The notes beneath the pieces are model-generated. The model was given only the letters and a program-made list of their open reading frames with translations, ran no database searches and was not told where the DNA came from. DNA of 64,000 bases from contig CM062819.1 of NCBI GenBank assembly GCA_031772625.1, positions 1,230,919,070-1,230,983,069 of the forward strand, in the 5' to 3' direction. Shown here one piece after another: positions 10,459 through 22,567 of the stretch. The stretch is from Pinus tabuliformis. Its lineage: Eukaryota; Streptophyta; Pinopsida; Pinales; Pinaceae. Positions within the stretch are counted from its first letter, which is position 1. Each line of letters opens with the position of its first letter. The position numbers were made by a program, and so were the translations under genes.

Positions 10459-12456
10459 TTTGAATTATTTAATAATATCTACTTAAATACTCAAGAAATT
10501 GAAAGCTAGGCCGACTAGGAGCACAGAACACACACTAAAAATGTCCCTAAAAGAATTCAGCAATCAAACAACTTCCAAGTATTTCTGCTCCAAGTGATTA
10601 GGACCGGACACCAAAATACAAGAAAGTGAAGTAGGGGTCTTCCAAAGATAGTCTAGGATAATGACGGCCCAGGCCTACCAGCGAAGGTATCAGAGGAAGT
10701 TACGCTGACCTCCAAACAACAGCTTGTGCTGGTGCAAGCCCCCAATCTTCGCAAGGGTGCCCTCCAGAAGTACTGCTGAGAGTAATACAACATCGACCTC
10801 AGGTGCTACGAGATTCTCCTCTGCAGCCACCTGTGTAGATCCGACAAGTAGGAGAGGGGGTATCTCTCTTCCTTATCTTCAAAAACCCTCATGCTTAACT
10901 CCCAGATCTGGAGCTTTCCTGGTCTCCCTAACGCTATTGGATTTGCACTCTTTATTTAGACTTCTATGTTTGACAGTTTAAAGTGGCCTTAGAGAGTTTT
11001 CTCTCCACTCATCTAATCCAAGGCCCTAAATATCCTAAAACTTGTTGGTGTGTCTAAATTGACAATATAAAAAAGTTCTAGTATATTTTAGTTAGCGCTT
11101 GTTTTTAAATTGGTTGTTCTTAAGTCAAGGGATAAACAGAAGTGAAACTTGTGGTGTTCTTCGATGCAAAAGAAATTAATAAAAACCAAACTATATGCAA
11201 ATGCACTTGTTTCGTTCTTCGATGAAAGAAATTTCTACCAGGTTCTAAGGAACTTCTAAGAAAGCAATAAATTTCTCTTTTATTTTCTTTCAACAAGCTT
11301 CACACTCACAAAAACTAACAAAAACTATGGATGCCCTAAAAGATGCACAAACTATCCTAATGCAATGAGTATATGCTGATGCAAAAAACTTAAGACTACT
11401 CTAAAGCAAAGAATGAAAGTAAATTGTTTATCGCTTCTAATTAGCCACTTTAGATGTTTAGATAGAATATAAGTTCCAAATGCTCATTTTCGTCCAAACA
11501 CTAAATGCAAATCTCAAGACAAACAAAATGCACTTTCACTTGCAAAAAGAAACCAAATCAAAACAAGGCAAAAGAAAGCAAAAACCAAGTTTTTAAGAAG
11601 TTTTCTTTTTCACAAAAGCAATAAACAACTTTTCAAAAGCGCTCCAAATACTATTGAAAACTTTGAGACCGAAAAATAGGCAACAAAAACACTTTGCACG
11701 TTATCAATTTGAAATGGACAAAAACTCAACAAAATAGGTGTTTCAAGATGCTCTTAATGACCAAAAAGCAACAAAAAGAGCTTGGTGACAATGATTAAAA
11801 GACCAAGAAAGACAACTTTCAAAATTGTCACTCAACAACTTTCAAAAAGCGAGAAAAGCAAATGGCCACAAGATGTAGTTTTGACACAAAGCAAGAAGAT
11901 CACAAAGATTGAAACCAATCTTTCTACTCTGGAAGACCAGAACAACCAATATTCTCAGAAAGAAATCTCGTGTGCTCAAAAACAAATGATGACACTTGCA
12001 ACAAAACAAAAACAAGACCAAAAATTTCCACAACATGAGAGAATTCGAAACGGAAACTTGCTGCAAAACCAAAGACTAACAACAAAAATTGATTGCTCAG
12101 GAAATACTTAGACCAGCAAACAAATCTTTTGAAATAGAAAGACTTGACAAAATCTTGGAAAATTAGGGTATACGCGACTGTGTCAATACACAGCTGCGTG
12201 TATACGCGATTCAGCCCAAAGAAACCTGCGTATACGCGGGTTCATATGGGGAAACTTGCATACATATGCTACTGTAACCTGACAAAACTGCATATATAAC
12301 AGTTCACAAGAAAAAGAAAAAAAGAGGTCTGAAGAAACTGCTCAGACTTAAAGCCTAAGTTCCTACAGGAACAGACAAATCAGTTACAACAAGAAGATCA
12401 ATGGTTGAGCCCTGATTGGCTTAAATTAACCCAAACTAGGAACAACAATACTCTTG
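10459..12456 (-). other. Tat-1 leader between PBS and gag
   Basis: About 2 kb without a believable ORF. An Arg/Ser-rich plus-strand ORF at 10724-10981 has no recognisable domain. At 12168-12300 there is a series of five GTATACGCG/CATACATATG-type near-palindromes about 31 bp apart. A long leader is usual in Tat elements. Confidence 0.55.
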
Positions 12457-12474
12457 TCCCCAACGGAGTCGCCA
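12457..12474 (-). other. Tat-1 primer binding site
   Basis: On the minus strand it reads TGGCGACTCCGTTGGGGA, four bases after the LTR end. It differs by one base from the PBS of Tat-2 (26925-26942). It is the type described for Ogre/Tat elements, reported as matching tRNA-Arg; the tRNA assignment is from memory. Confidence 0.8.
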
Positions 12475-12478
12475 ATTT

Positions 12479-13400
12479 TGTTGAGGGACTAAGTCCTCTA
12501 GGGTTTTGGGTCAATACCCTAGCAGAGTGGGGGTTATCTACAACATTCAACATAGCCATGATACTTAAATAAGCAAACTACGTGAAGAGAGGTGCACCTG
12601 GGGGTCCTTCGTTTGGGTAGATCTAGCCAGGGTCCAAACCCTCTTAGAGTTCTTCTCGATCCTTGAACCTGCAAAAAAACCAATTCAAAGAAGCATAGCC
12701 ATATATAGATAAAGTATCATATAGAAATCAACTTCATAACTTACTGAAAGATAGTTAATTATACATTGAAACAATTATTCATATGTAAACCATAACAATA
12801 ACATCATATGCATAAAGAAGATTGATTTTGGGAACAAGACAAATGTTTCTTTACTGCAGATAACTAAAATAAAGCAAGGAATGATATCACCTGAATCTTC
12901 CTCTTGCTGGCTCCAAGCGGAACCGTCCTCCGGGTCCGTCCAATCCCAAGTCTTCAAAAGGCTCCTTCCATGACTCACACAAAGATATCTCAACTAGTGA
13001 AATGACATCATAACTCAAGGAAACAAGGGTTTCCTGTAGTGGGGGAAGTGTTGGAAGTATAGGGATCTTCAGACTTGATCAGGGATAATCTCAGCAGAGT
13101 AATTCTCTCTCTTCTCTCCTTCCTTGAGGCCTTCCCATTGAAGCCTTTTTATACTTCTCCCAAAGTAGTTTTTTAGTTGAGAATTCGTTGGGAACAGTTG
13201 GGCCATGGGAACTAATAGGTAATCAACAAGTAAAACCCATTATCTCCGCTCGAAATTAAGGAGATTTAATTTTTTTAAGTGTTTTAAGACATATACGTGG
13301 GTTGGGTATACATTGAACCGCGTACACACGCATTTATCTCAGGGAAATTTCACGTACAGGGAGTAAAACATTGTTTTTTAAGTATTCAGACCAAGTCTGG
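12479..13400 (-). mobile_element. Tat-1 5' LTR (right edge uncertain)
   Basis: The inner edge is clear: plus-strand TGTTGAGGGACTAAGTCC directly behind the PBS spacer. A TATAAAAAGG box on the minus strand at about 13147-13156 gives a promoter pointing towards gag. The LTR also carries TATACGTG/TATACATT/CGTACACACGC units (about 13290-13345) like those of the leader. The outer edge cannot be fixed because no second copy lies in the window. Confidence 0.6.
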
Positions 13401-14445
13401 AAGGAGGGGTTGCCCTAGGACATAAATGCAACGTCACAAATATCAAGGGTGATATTTGGAGCTATAATAGAGTCATACAGTTAATGATGTCAGAATCTTT
13501 AAGAGTGACCACACTTGATGATACTTGATGATGTCATGCACTTGATGGTGGTAACATGGTTATAGATCATTTGAGGGTTGGAAGACTATTTTGGAGTTCT
13601 CCTAATGATGTTGCACTATAACATATCACTGCACCATTATGTGCTGACATGGATGATACACTCATTGTTGTACACTATCATGATGAAGTGGATGTCCTAC
13701 ATGATCATATTATGATAAAGAAACTAAACAATGGAGAAGCCAAAGAAAGAGAAGTCATATTGTCCTATTTAGATTCTGCACTAAACAATTTGAGGACAGT
13801 TTCAAAGAAAAATAAAATTGAACATCTTGGAGGCAACCTTTCAACATGGGACCTAGACCATCTGAAATAGGAATTTTTCCTCTTTCCAATGAGCCCTTAT
13901 TTGTCCCAAAACTCCTAGCAGTTTGTGAGATATCTAATTTTTAAGTTAAAAAATATATTTTTGATATTGAGCATACTTACACTTAGACATTCATTTCGGC
14001 CTACCTCCAAAAAGGCGTGTTCGTTCAGTTCAGCATCAAACTCATATAAGAAGAATATTTGAAGCATTCATTTGACCAAGAATTTTCAATGAAGGTATCT
14101 CAAAAGAGAAGGAAAAGGTACAGGAGGTCGAGGAAAAGAAGAATATAGGACTAAGGAAGAGATTAAGGTCGAGAAGCATTTCTGGAATATTTTTGGGATA
14201 ATTGACCTCTGCAACAGCCACTTAATTCACCACAGACAGCTATGAAATAGGCTACAAGAAGCCTAATTTAACACAGACCTTCTAGAATATTTTGGACCAT
14301 CTAAACTAAGGCTCAAAATAAGCCACCGAACCTCAAACTAAGCATGCCTTTAGACCTATAATATGGAACTGCACAGACTTTCAGACAAGTAATAAAAGAG
14401 CCATCATACCTGTAGACATGTGATAAAAGAAGTATTGAAATCATT
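13401..14445. other. Unassigned AT-rich sequence
   Basis: No domain recognised. A 73-codon plus-strand ORF (13649-13870) has no known motif. The sequence may include the outer end of the Tat-1 LTR and older TE remains. Confidence 0.3.
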
Positions 14446-15658
14446 TGTTGGAGTTAAAGGTTGGAATGAGGATTTAAGGTCCACATTTAGTTGATTTGGA
14501 TAAGCTATAGGAGCTCACCATAGTCAGCTCATCTAATATGGTGCTCGGTCACCTTCAAAACTTTGGATCAGAGGCTCAGATTTATCACAGATTTTGAAGG
14601 GTCTTACCCTATACCTCACACAACAACGAGATCATCTTCAAACTTTTGTTTTCAGTGTTAGACAAGTTTTGTTGGCACAGAACTGGGACTTCTATTACCT
14701 TGACCAGTGATGAAAGGTGTGGAGGTTTGAGATATATTGGGATACTATCTTGAACAAGAAACTATTTTTAAATATTAATTGAAGGCACAGTTGCATCTTG
14801 GTTGAGTTTTCTTGGAAACTCTTTGAAGTCATTTCTTTGGACCTGGAATATTTGAAGAAGTGTGTGTTGACTTGAGGCATAAAATCTTGGAACACCACTA
14901 AGGCCATTAAGAATAGTTTTGAGACAGTTATTGAAGACATTGTTGAAGACTCCCTTGAAAATATTTTGAAGAAACCCTTTAAAAGAATTTGAAGAGGCTT
15001 AAAGTAGGTACAAAACTAGGGTTTCTCATTGAAGACACATTGAAGATTTGTGGAGATCATTAGAGACTATGATATCATCATGAGGTGATCTTGGATATCT
15101 TGTTTAGGTATCATGAATAGTAGTGGTGACACCTTCATGATAAGACAAGGTTATCATTGATGAAGTGACGTGGAGACTGAGTGAAGGAATTTTTGAAGAT
15201 TGGCAGGTATTGGTAAAGAAGACATTGGGAGTAGTGAAGTACAACTAAATATATCTTGACGAAGTAAAGCAGGGGTTGGAGCCTAAGAGGTTGGTGCCTT
15301 GTAATATAGGGTTTGATCCCTAGAGGATCGGAGTCCTCAAGAAACCAGGTTGGATCCTGAACTAGATATAGGGTTTGAGCCCTTGACGTTGGTGCCTCTA
15401 AACTGACAAGGTTGGAGCCTTGGAAGTCAAAGTTGGTGCTTGGAAAAATACAGGTTGGAGCCTGGGAGATTGAATATTGGTGTCTTCATCTAGGGTTGAA
15501 GCCCTATATATGTCGTACTTGATTTATTGTAAAGAAGAAAATAATAAATGCTTTCATTCTTATTGTTCATTTTTTGTTATAAATATAAGTGATATAACTC
15601 ATAAAAATAACAATTGAAAATAAATATTGATTCACTCCCCCTCTCAGTATTTCCAACA
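14446..15658 (+). mobile_element. Copia-type LTR, probably a 5' LTR cut off after its PBS start
   Basis: It begins TGTTGGA and ends TCCAACA, a short inverted pair typical of LTR ends. The last 60 bases contain the TTCACTCCCCCTCTCAG phrase known from SIRE-like Copia LTRs. After the LTR comes AAAATTGG, which looks like the first bases of a ...TTGGTATCAGAGC primer site. The sequence then jumps to the truncated Copia-A LTR. Between 15270 and 15490 a GTTGG(A/T)GCCT phrase recurs at least six times. The left edge rests only on the terminal motif. Confidence 0.5.
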
Positions 15659-15666
15659 AAAATTGG

Positions 15667-16574
15667 ACACAATATATAAGTGATCATCCAGGGCCAAAAC
15701 CTCTCCAATTGAGAGGAAAACCCACCAAAATCCTTCTCTTCTTATAGAACTTGAACTGAAAAATTCCAAGACCTATGACCCTTGACCAAGACCCTCCAAT
15801 ACCAAGTCATCCTTCCTTCTTGATGAGCTTTCCTTACACAGTTTCCAGCAACAAACTTCAACCTTCCAGCAACTTCAACCTAGTAGCTTCAGCAACTTCG
15901 ACCTAGTAGATTCATAGTTTCGACCTTGATGCAGCTTTGACCTAGCAACTTCACAGCTTCGATATAGAGGCAAATTCACAACTTCGATGCAGCTTCAATC
16001 TAGAGGCAACTTCACAGCTTCGATGCAACTTCATAATTTCGTATAGCCCATAAAATGTAGAAACCCTAAAGAAAGAGAAAGAGAGAGAGAGAGGCCCAAA
16101 AACTTTGATCTTGATCTTATTCTTCTTCATCCTTTTATAGCTTCTATCTTGAGAATATCGAAATTTTGTGAGTGAGTGTGCAAATGAGGTAGAAATCCTT
16201 CTTATTTATAGGCCTGTGAGAGGTACGAATTGTTATCTTGAGGCAGACTTGTCCCTTCATGTAGGCTGACTTGATCTTTAGACATGATGAGGTCTTGGAG
16301 GGTATTTTTACTCTATTTTGACTCAATAATTTTTTCTTTACAGTATATAACATGCCCAAATGGGTCTTCAATACATGACAATGACTCAATTGACTTTATG
16401 ACAAACCTAAAAGAAATCAATGGGTGCTTGACCTAAAAATAAATTTCCCTTGAGCATGAAACCCATGCCTCAAGAACACAAATAATAAATTTATTTTTCT
16501 CTTTTCATTAAATACATAAAATCATGATTACATGTGCCATTATGAAGGCCAAACCTAGTTACATATTTCAACTA
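15667..16574 (-). repeat. Copia-A 3' LTR, outer ~170 bp lost
   Basis: It matches 22740-23388 and 37023-37232: the GGGCCAAAACCTCTCC block, the GA-rich run at 16076-16092, the TATAAATAA box on the minus strand at about 16202-16210, and CTAGTTACATATTTCAAC at the inner end. The inner end reads CTA in place of the canonical ACA. It lacks the counterpart of 22568-22735, so it was truncated at the junction with the LTR on its left. Confidence 0.75.
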
Positions 16575-16851
16575 TCCCTCTTAACTGGGGAGGTATTCTT
16601 AATTCGTACAAGGTACTTGTACATTATCAATCTGAACAATTCGCATAAGAAGAGTCGGATTGGTAACCCATTTGTATAGCATCATATCATCCAGCATTGT
16701 CACATAGCAAGGCATTGACTAACAACTCTATCTCTCCACAATATCAAAGCACAATGATGGTGAGACTAATGATTTATAAACACCCTCATCATTGTCTCTC
16801 TTGGAACATACCCCACCAAAGTTCTCTCAGAGTATTTTCCACCAGGACTAT

Positions 16852-19427
16852 TAGAGCCTATATTTGCCTCAGGCTGAAAAGAAAAGGTTCTAGGTCCACA
16901 TCAAACCACGCTCAGCCTCGTAGCTAGCCCTACAAGGACAAGAGAGGGCTCTCTCCAAGTCGATCTTGGAAAAAGACAAGCGATGGGGCTCGAGATGACT
17001 GATTTTGCAACTAATTTTAGGCTAGGTATTAAGTGTTGGGATCTGATTTGATTTTTTGAGGGTTTTGTTGAAAAAATGGGAAAGGCAAATTTGGGCTCGG
17101 GGATGAGGCACAGTTTCTACAGAGTTATGATTGGGGCAAGGAAGGCAATCATTTTGATGCGTTAAAGTGAGTGATATGGATAGATCAGACTGGTGAGGAG
17201 CTAAGGAGAGCAAGAGAGTCTCAAGAATTCTCCTTTAACAGATGAAAACATGAAAATTTAAACAAATTCAAAGGTAGAGCATAGCAGTTATGGATTCTAC
17301 CTTAATCACTCATTTGTTCAAATTAAGAAGAAGAAGCAGGAAATGATACACATAACACTAATGAACTTACAATTACTCAGAGAAGCACACCATCAAAACA
17401 TAAAGCCACATGGATCCCAAACAGTGCTGCAAAACCCTGGTCTTTCCTTAGCCAAAAATGCAAAGATAGAATGTACAATGATATGCCAAAGCAATCCCAA
17501 GTGTCCAACCCTGAAAATGACTTAGGAATTACATGATATAGACTAGCCCAACACATTCCCTTACCTCTAGGGGTCGAGCTCATCTTTCTAGGAGCTGTTT
17601 GAACTAATTCTAAACAAGGAACAGAAAACTAGGTAGTCAAACAACTTACCCCTATATGCTAGGAAATTGATTCATTCACTCACATTTAACCTTTTGGTGA
17701 ATAAATATTCTAGAACAAGTAAATAATTGCCAAAATTACATCATGTTTATCCAATTACATCAAGATAGATAAAAAATTAAATTACAAAGCAAAACTAGTC
17801 AAACTAGCCGAATTTTTGAGCTGGAAGGTGAAAAATTGAGCAAAATTCCTCTATGCGTCGCGCCACTTTGAGGCTGAGTTTGAGGCACTTCCTGAAGTCC
17901 AAATTGAGCCCAAGTGTGCTTGTTGGAAATCCCTGCCTATCTATGTTCCAAATGAAGAGGAATATCTGAATATGGTGCCCATTTTCCCCTTCAAAACTTC
18001 AATCACCCAAGACTGCTTCCTGTGTGTCAAAATAGGGGCAGAGAGGTCATTTTTTGAGTGTTTTTTTACCTCCTGGGGACTCAAAACTTGCCCAAACTTC
18101 TTGGCCATGCACCAACAGTCATGATTTTTCATGAAAAATCCAAAAATATAAATTTTTTTTTCATTTGGAGCCTCCTATCATAAGCGCGCGCCAGGTGGCG
18201 CGGCGCACAGGGAAGGCGCGACGCACTGGGCTTGAGGCGCGGCGCATAGAGCCTGTGCGTAGCACTTTTTACAGGAGACTTTTGGAGGCCTTCCCGGTGT
18301 CCAAATTGGGTGCAGGATATCTCGTTTTAAAGGAATTTGAGTCTACCTTCTAACCCAACTGGAACTTTTCAATTTGGAGGTCATTTTCCCTATAAAAAAA
18401 TCAAATCTTCCAAGACTGGTCAAAATGTGCCAAATGAGGCTGCCTCAAGGCAGAGTGCTGTTGCAGTCAACTTTTGAATGCCTTCCTCAACTCCAAATTG
18501 AGCTCATGATATCTCATTGGAAATCTCTTTGTGTCTAGTTATCATATTACTCATCAAGAAAGTCATTTGGCTGACCACGCTAGGAGAAAACTTGATTTGC
18601 CCAAGGTCACTTTAGAGGTGCATCAGTTCTCCCAAGGAAATTGTATTTTTGACATTTCTCTAAAACCATGAAACCTGTGTAAAAATTGAAGGAGGATTTT
18701 CTTCCGTGGCCTGTTATGGACAAAAACCTCTCTCATTTTTCCCAAATGTATCTTTTCTTGCTCAAAAACATCATTTTAGTAAAACCTATCCTGATGTGTG
18801 GAATAAGGGATTTGTCGAAATGAAGCAAAATGAAGCAGATAGGGAGCTTGTAAATTCTTGAGGAAATTTTGGGAAGTAGGGAGGGATGTTATGAAGTAGG
18901 GGAAAGTGCAGTATCTGAAATTTAGTGAGGGGAAGGGGTCCAAAAGGGCCAAACACAGGCCTAACCTAGAAAATAGGGTTTGTGCGAAAATGAGGAATTT
19001 GGGGGATCTCAGTGATGGGAATTGTTTAATAAGGTACATTAAGCATAGAGGAAGGTGTATGAACATCAGGATACAAATTTTGCTAATGATTTGACCATCC
19101 AAGAGAAATTGCCTTCAAAACCCTAGGAGGGGGAAATGAACCTTACCTAGACGCAACTGAAGCATGAGCAAGGTGTAAAATGACCCATTGGAACCTGACA
19201 TCATGATGACAACCCTCTGAATGATGGTAGACTCAGCTGAATAGTGACATAGACTGACATGTGGACAACTTTGAAAGGAGTGAAAGCAAACCCTAGACCT
19301 AATGCCTAGTGACCAAATTTTGCTTGAAGACTCACTGAAATGACAAAATTTGACCTTGACACCTTAAAATCACTTTGTAAGAGCATGTTTGATCACTGGA
19401 GGAAGGCTGGAAAGACTGACACTAACA
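16852..19427. mobile_element. 2.6-kb insertion in Copia-A with 8-bp flanking repeats
   Basis: AGGACTAT occurs at 16844-16851 and again at 19428-19435. The two sides join in register with the uninterrupted Copia-P sequence (about 35440-35490, reverse), where one related octamer is present. So this is an insertion with an 8-bp target duplication. Eight base pairs is usual for hAT transposons, but the ends (TAGAGCC... and ...GACACTAACA) are not an obvious inverted pair and no transposase is visible. Inside are a GC-rich GGCGCGGCGCA cluster (about 18184-18262) and three diverged modules beginning around TCCAAATTG (17898, 18300, 18493). No gene recognised. Confidence 0.5.
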
Positions 19428-21092
19428 AGGACTATCCTTATCTTGGATTACCAATCCTCAAAGAATATCGGTCCTCTACGACTACTCTTATCTTGGATTC
19501 CCTACCACATCCTTAAAGAGTATCGAATGTCATATGTTTATCCAATTCTCCATTATTTCTTCCCAAGTGAAGACAAGAATGATGTGCCTACCTCTCAATC
19601 TCAACTAGGGAGGATACACCAATTCCAATGAAGGGAATGCACCCATTCCTATAAAAGGAATTTACCCAAGCTCCCTCTTAACCAAGGACTTGACCATGCC
19701 TCCCCTTAACTAGGGTCTTGTTTCTAGTAGCTCTATAGATGGAGATCATGGGACAACCAGCTACTTGTAGGATTCCCTTTTTTGATGTCATGAATTTATT
19801 CTTTGTTATGGAGCCTACATCTTTTAGGACTTATTCGTAGCACATCATCCATCCATCAATTTCATTCATGAATCATGCCATTCATGTAATCCTTTCTTTC
19901 ATCAAAAAGTGATTCACTAATCCATATTTGGATTTCCTTCATATATATACCTTCTCCACATCATGTTTTCTTTAGGACCTTATCATCCCACCACATGAGT
20001 ATCAGTTGTAGATTGACATCTACAACTCTTCTTTTGGTAGCCTTGCATTAGCCCATCCAGATATTGTTCAAAAATAAAAATAAAAATGATCAAATTACCT
20101 TTTTAATGGTCTTACATCATGACATCTACTTGTTGTAATAACACCTCGTATTCATATTGACACGTCTCCAAAACGATATTAAATGTCAAGGGTCATATTC
20201 CTTTCCAGACTTCTTCAGAGTCTGCATACCTTTTCTATGGAGAATTCACGGTGCATTATTCTAGTTATCAGATGTTGATTTACTTTTATATGTGACAGTA
20301 GTTGCATCTTTCACAATCTCTCCTTACTTTCTTCACATATTTATTATAGGTAACTTCCATTCATAGCTCATTCATTTTTATCAACCACCTCATATTCCAT
20401 ATGAGGAATTATTATGTTGATTTCATCTAGTCAATATGTGAACCATGCCTTTATGCATCCTTCCAAAGGAGTGGACCCCTTTCTCTTGATCATGCTCATG
20501 AGGTGGAGAATTTATCAATGTTATCTTCAACTATATGATATGACTCAATTTTATCAAATATAAGCATACATACCTCATATCTCCATTTTGGTCATCTAGA
20601 ATTCCTTCAGCAGCTTCCTTTATTGAAAGAACTTCAATAACCTTGACATGCTTTACTTATTTTGACATCATACCATCATTCCATTGATCCCATAAAAGGT
20701 GGAATTTTCAGTGAGACACTTACTTCTTCTAGTAGGTGAACATTTTGATGAAGATTCCAACAGAGGATCTTGATCATCCTCATCCTGTAAATGCTCCTTT
20801 TTTAATGATGTATGACTATAGTAGATTACTTTCATTTTCCCTTAGGTACTACTTATGTTTCTAATGAGGTTACCAAGAGCTACATCCTTCTATAGGTGAC
20901 AGCCATAGACTTCTATTTAAGCTATATTTCATGCTTCTTTATGATGATGTCACGAGCTCTTGCTTTCAATCATATGCTTCTATGATTCCATCTCCTAACA
21001 TGATGCATCCTATCATGCTTCTAATTATTCCTACATTGATATTTATACTTTACAAACAAAAACTTGAAAATAACTAGGTGAGGAAGACTATC
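19428..21092 (-). other. Copia-A noncoding 3' internal region
   Basis: No reading frame of note. It is homologous in reverse to the 3' internal region of Copia-P (33789-35746). In both elements this stretch follows gag directly, so it is the place where pol is absent, probably as an inherited state. Confidence 0.6.
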
Positions 21093-21760
21093 TCAATCAT
21101 AGTAGAGATATTTTACTTTCTCCTTCTTGGATTTCTTCTTTTCATATTCTTCCACTTCTTCAATGATATGGGCTTCTTCATTTCCTCTTTTGTTGTTTTC
21201 CTTCTTGAGATTTGGGAAATCTCTCTTGCAGTGCCCATATTCATGACAGCCATAGCATTGAACCTTCGACGTGTTCTTATTTTTCCAAGGACCAAACTTC
21301 CCTTTTCTTCTAGCCATGGAAGAAAATGCTTGAGCTTGCTCACTTGATCCTACATCAATATTTTCCTTCAGCCCGGTTTCACTGATTTTGCATAATGATC
21401 ATAATTCATTGAATGGAATAGTTTCCTTTTTCCCCATAGATGCTTGATGTGAAGTTGCCCCATTCCTCTAGTAGTGCATTGAGCACTATGGTAGTCATTT
21501 CCTTGTCATTCATTATTTTTCCCAACTATTAGAGTTGATCTCTTATTTCTGACACCCTCATAAAGTATGAGGTTATTCCTTCTTCTTTTGATATCTTCAT
21601 CTTGTAGAGCTTGAGCTTCTTCTTCCGGTGGTTTGATAATTAAACCCTTAACATGACCAACAACTTCATTTTCTATGAGGATCAAATCTATCTTCTTCTT
21701 CCATGCAAGAAAGTTTGATGACCCAACCAATTTGTTCCTCTCCTTGCAATATGAAGTCAT
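21093..21760 (-). pseudogene. Copia-A Gag
   Basis: The segment 21760-21506 gives the N-terminal Gag part (MTSYCKERNKLVGSSNFLAW, then VVGHVKG), the UBN2/Copia Gag style. After frame breaks, a MNDKEMTTIVLNALLEEWG-like block lies at about 21500-21440. The segment 21317-21093 gives the basic tail and the knuckle CYGCHEYGHCKRDF, whose last Cys is replaced by Phe. The end KYLYYD matches the Gag end of Copia-P. It would make the capsid; here it is broken. Confidence 0.75.
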
Positions 21761-22555
21761 TTTGACATATTGAAATATATATATATGTCAAGTGAAGATA
21801 CTCCTAGATGATGAAATCTTCAACTTGATGCCTTCTTGATTTGATGATGATGTAGATAATGGAAGATGTCTTTTTGGTGAATATGTATTTCTTCAAAAGT
21901 GATCCTTAGCTCAAAGGGAGATCACATTGATTAATTGATGATGATAACAACGCTTTTTCCTTCTTTTCTTCCTTCTAGAAAATGCTAGTTAAACTTATTT
22001 CATAACCTCAAATTTCAGCACTTCTTCATAATTTCAGCTTGATTTAGCGATTCTGAAATTTTGTATTTTTCTGCAATAACACTAGTTCACACATGTGGCT
22101 AGAAGATAGAAAAATTTTCCTCCTTTCTACTTTGCTTGACTTGACTTCTTTTTCTTGTTATTTCGGCTTTCAAAGTAGATCTTTCTTGGCATAGAACTTG
22201 ATCCTTGATGGTGGCTACAATTCAACACTTGTTGTTGCAAAAGGATGTCTTAATACTTCGCACTTGTGGAGAATATAGCCAAAAAATAGACTCAAAATTT
22301 CTTCGCTCTTCCTTCCTCGTGATAATGATTGTAGAACGTGTGATTTTCCCATGAACGCTTCAAGTGTGGAACCCTTCTTTGGATGCGCTATGGTTTTGAG
22401 GTCTTCTTTAATGCTCTTAATTATTCCCTTTCAATATGATGAGAGGGTTAGTCCTTCTTGATGATTTATTCTATTGATGTTTCCAAGATGATTTCTTTAT
22501 ACTTAGCCCTAGAGTATCCTTCTTCATGTTGCCCTTCCTTAATGTAGTCACCTTA
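21761..22555 (-). other. Copia-A leader
   Basis: Noncoding stretch between gag and PBS. A TATATATATATG run lies at about 21777-21786. Nothing else recognised. Confidence 0.4.
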
Positions 22556-22567
22556 GCTCTGATACCA
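22556..22567 (-). other. Copia-A primer binding site
   Basis: On the minus strand it reads TGGTATCAGAGC, the standard Copia PBS complementary to the initiator tRNA-Met. It directly follows the LTR end. Confidence 0.85.

Noticed and set aside
11782-12111. 109-codon plus-strand ORF, Lys/Gln-rich
   Set aside because: Low-complexity A-rich leader of Tat-1 on the opposite strand; no motif.
13649-13870. 73-codon ORF as a gene
   Set aside because: No recognisable motif and no start or promoter context.
16852-19427. Calling the insertion a hAT transposon
   Set aside because: The 8-bp duplication fits, but no terminal inverted repeat or transposase is visible, so it is left unclassified.
21078-21347. 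Hydrophobic 89-codon plus-strand ORF that looks like a membrane protein
   Set aside because: It is the complement of the Lys/Glu-rich Gag tail of Copia-A; antisense of Lys/Glu codons gives Phe/Leu/Ser.
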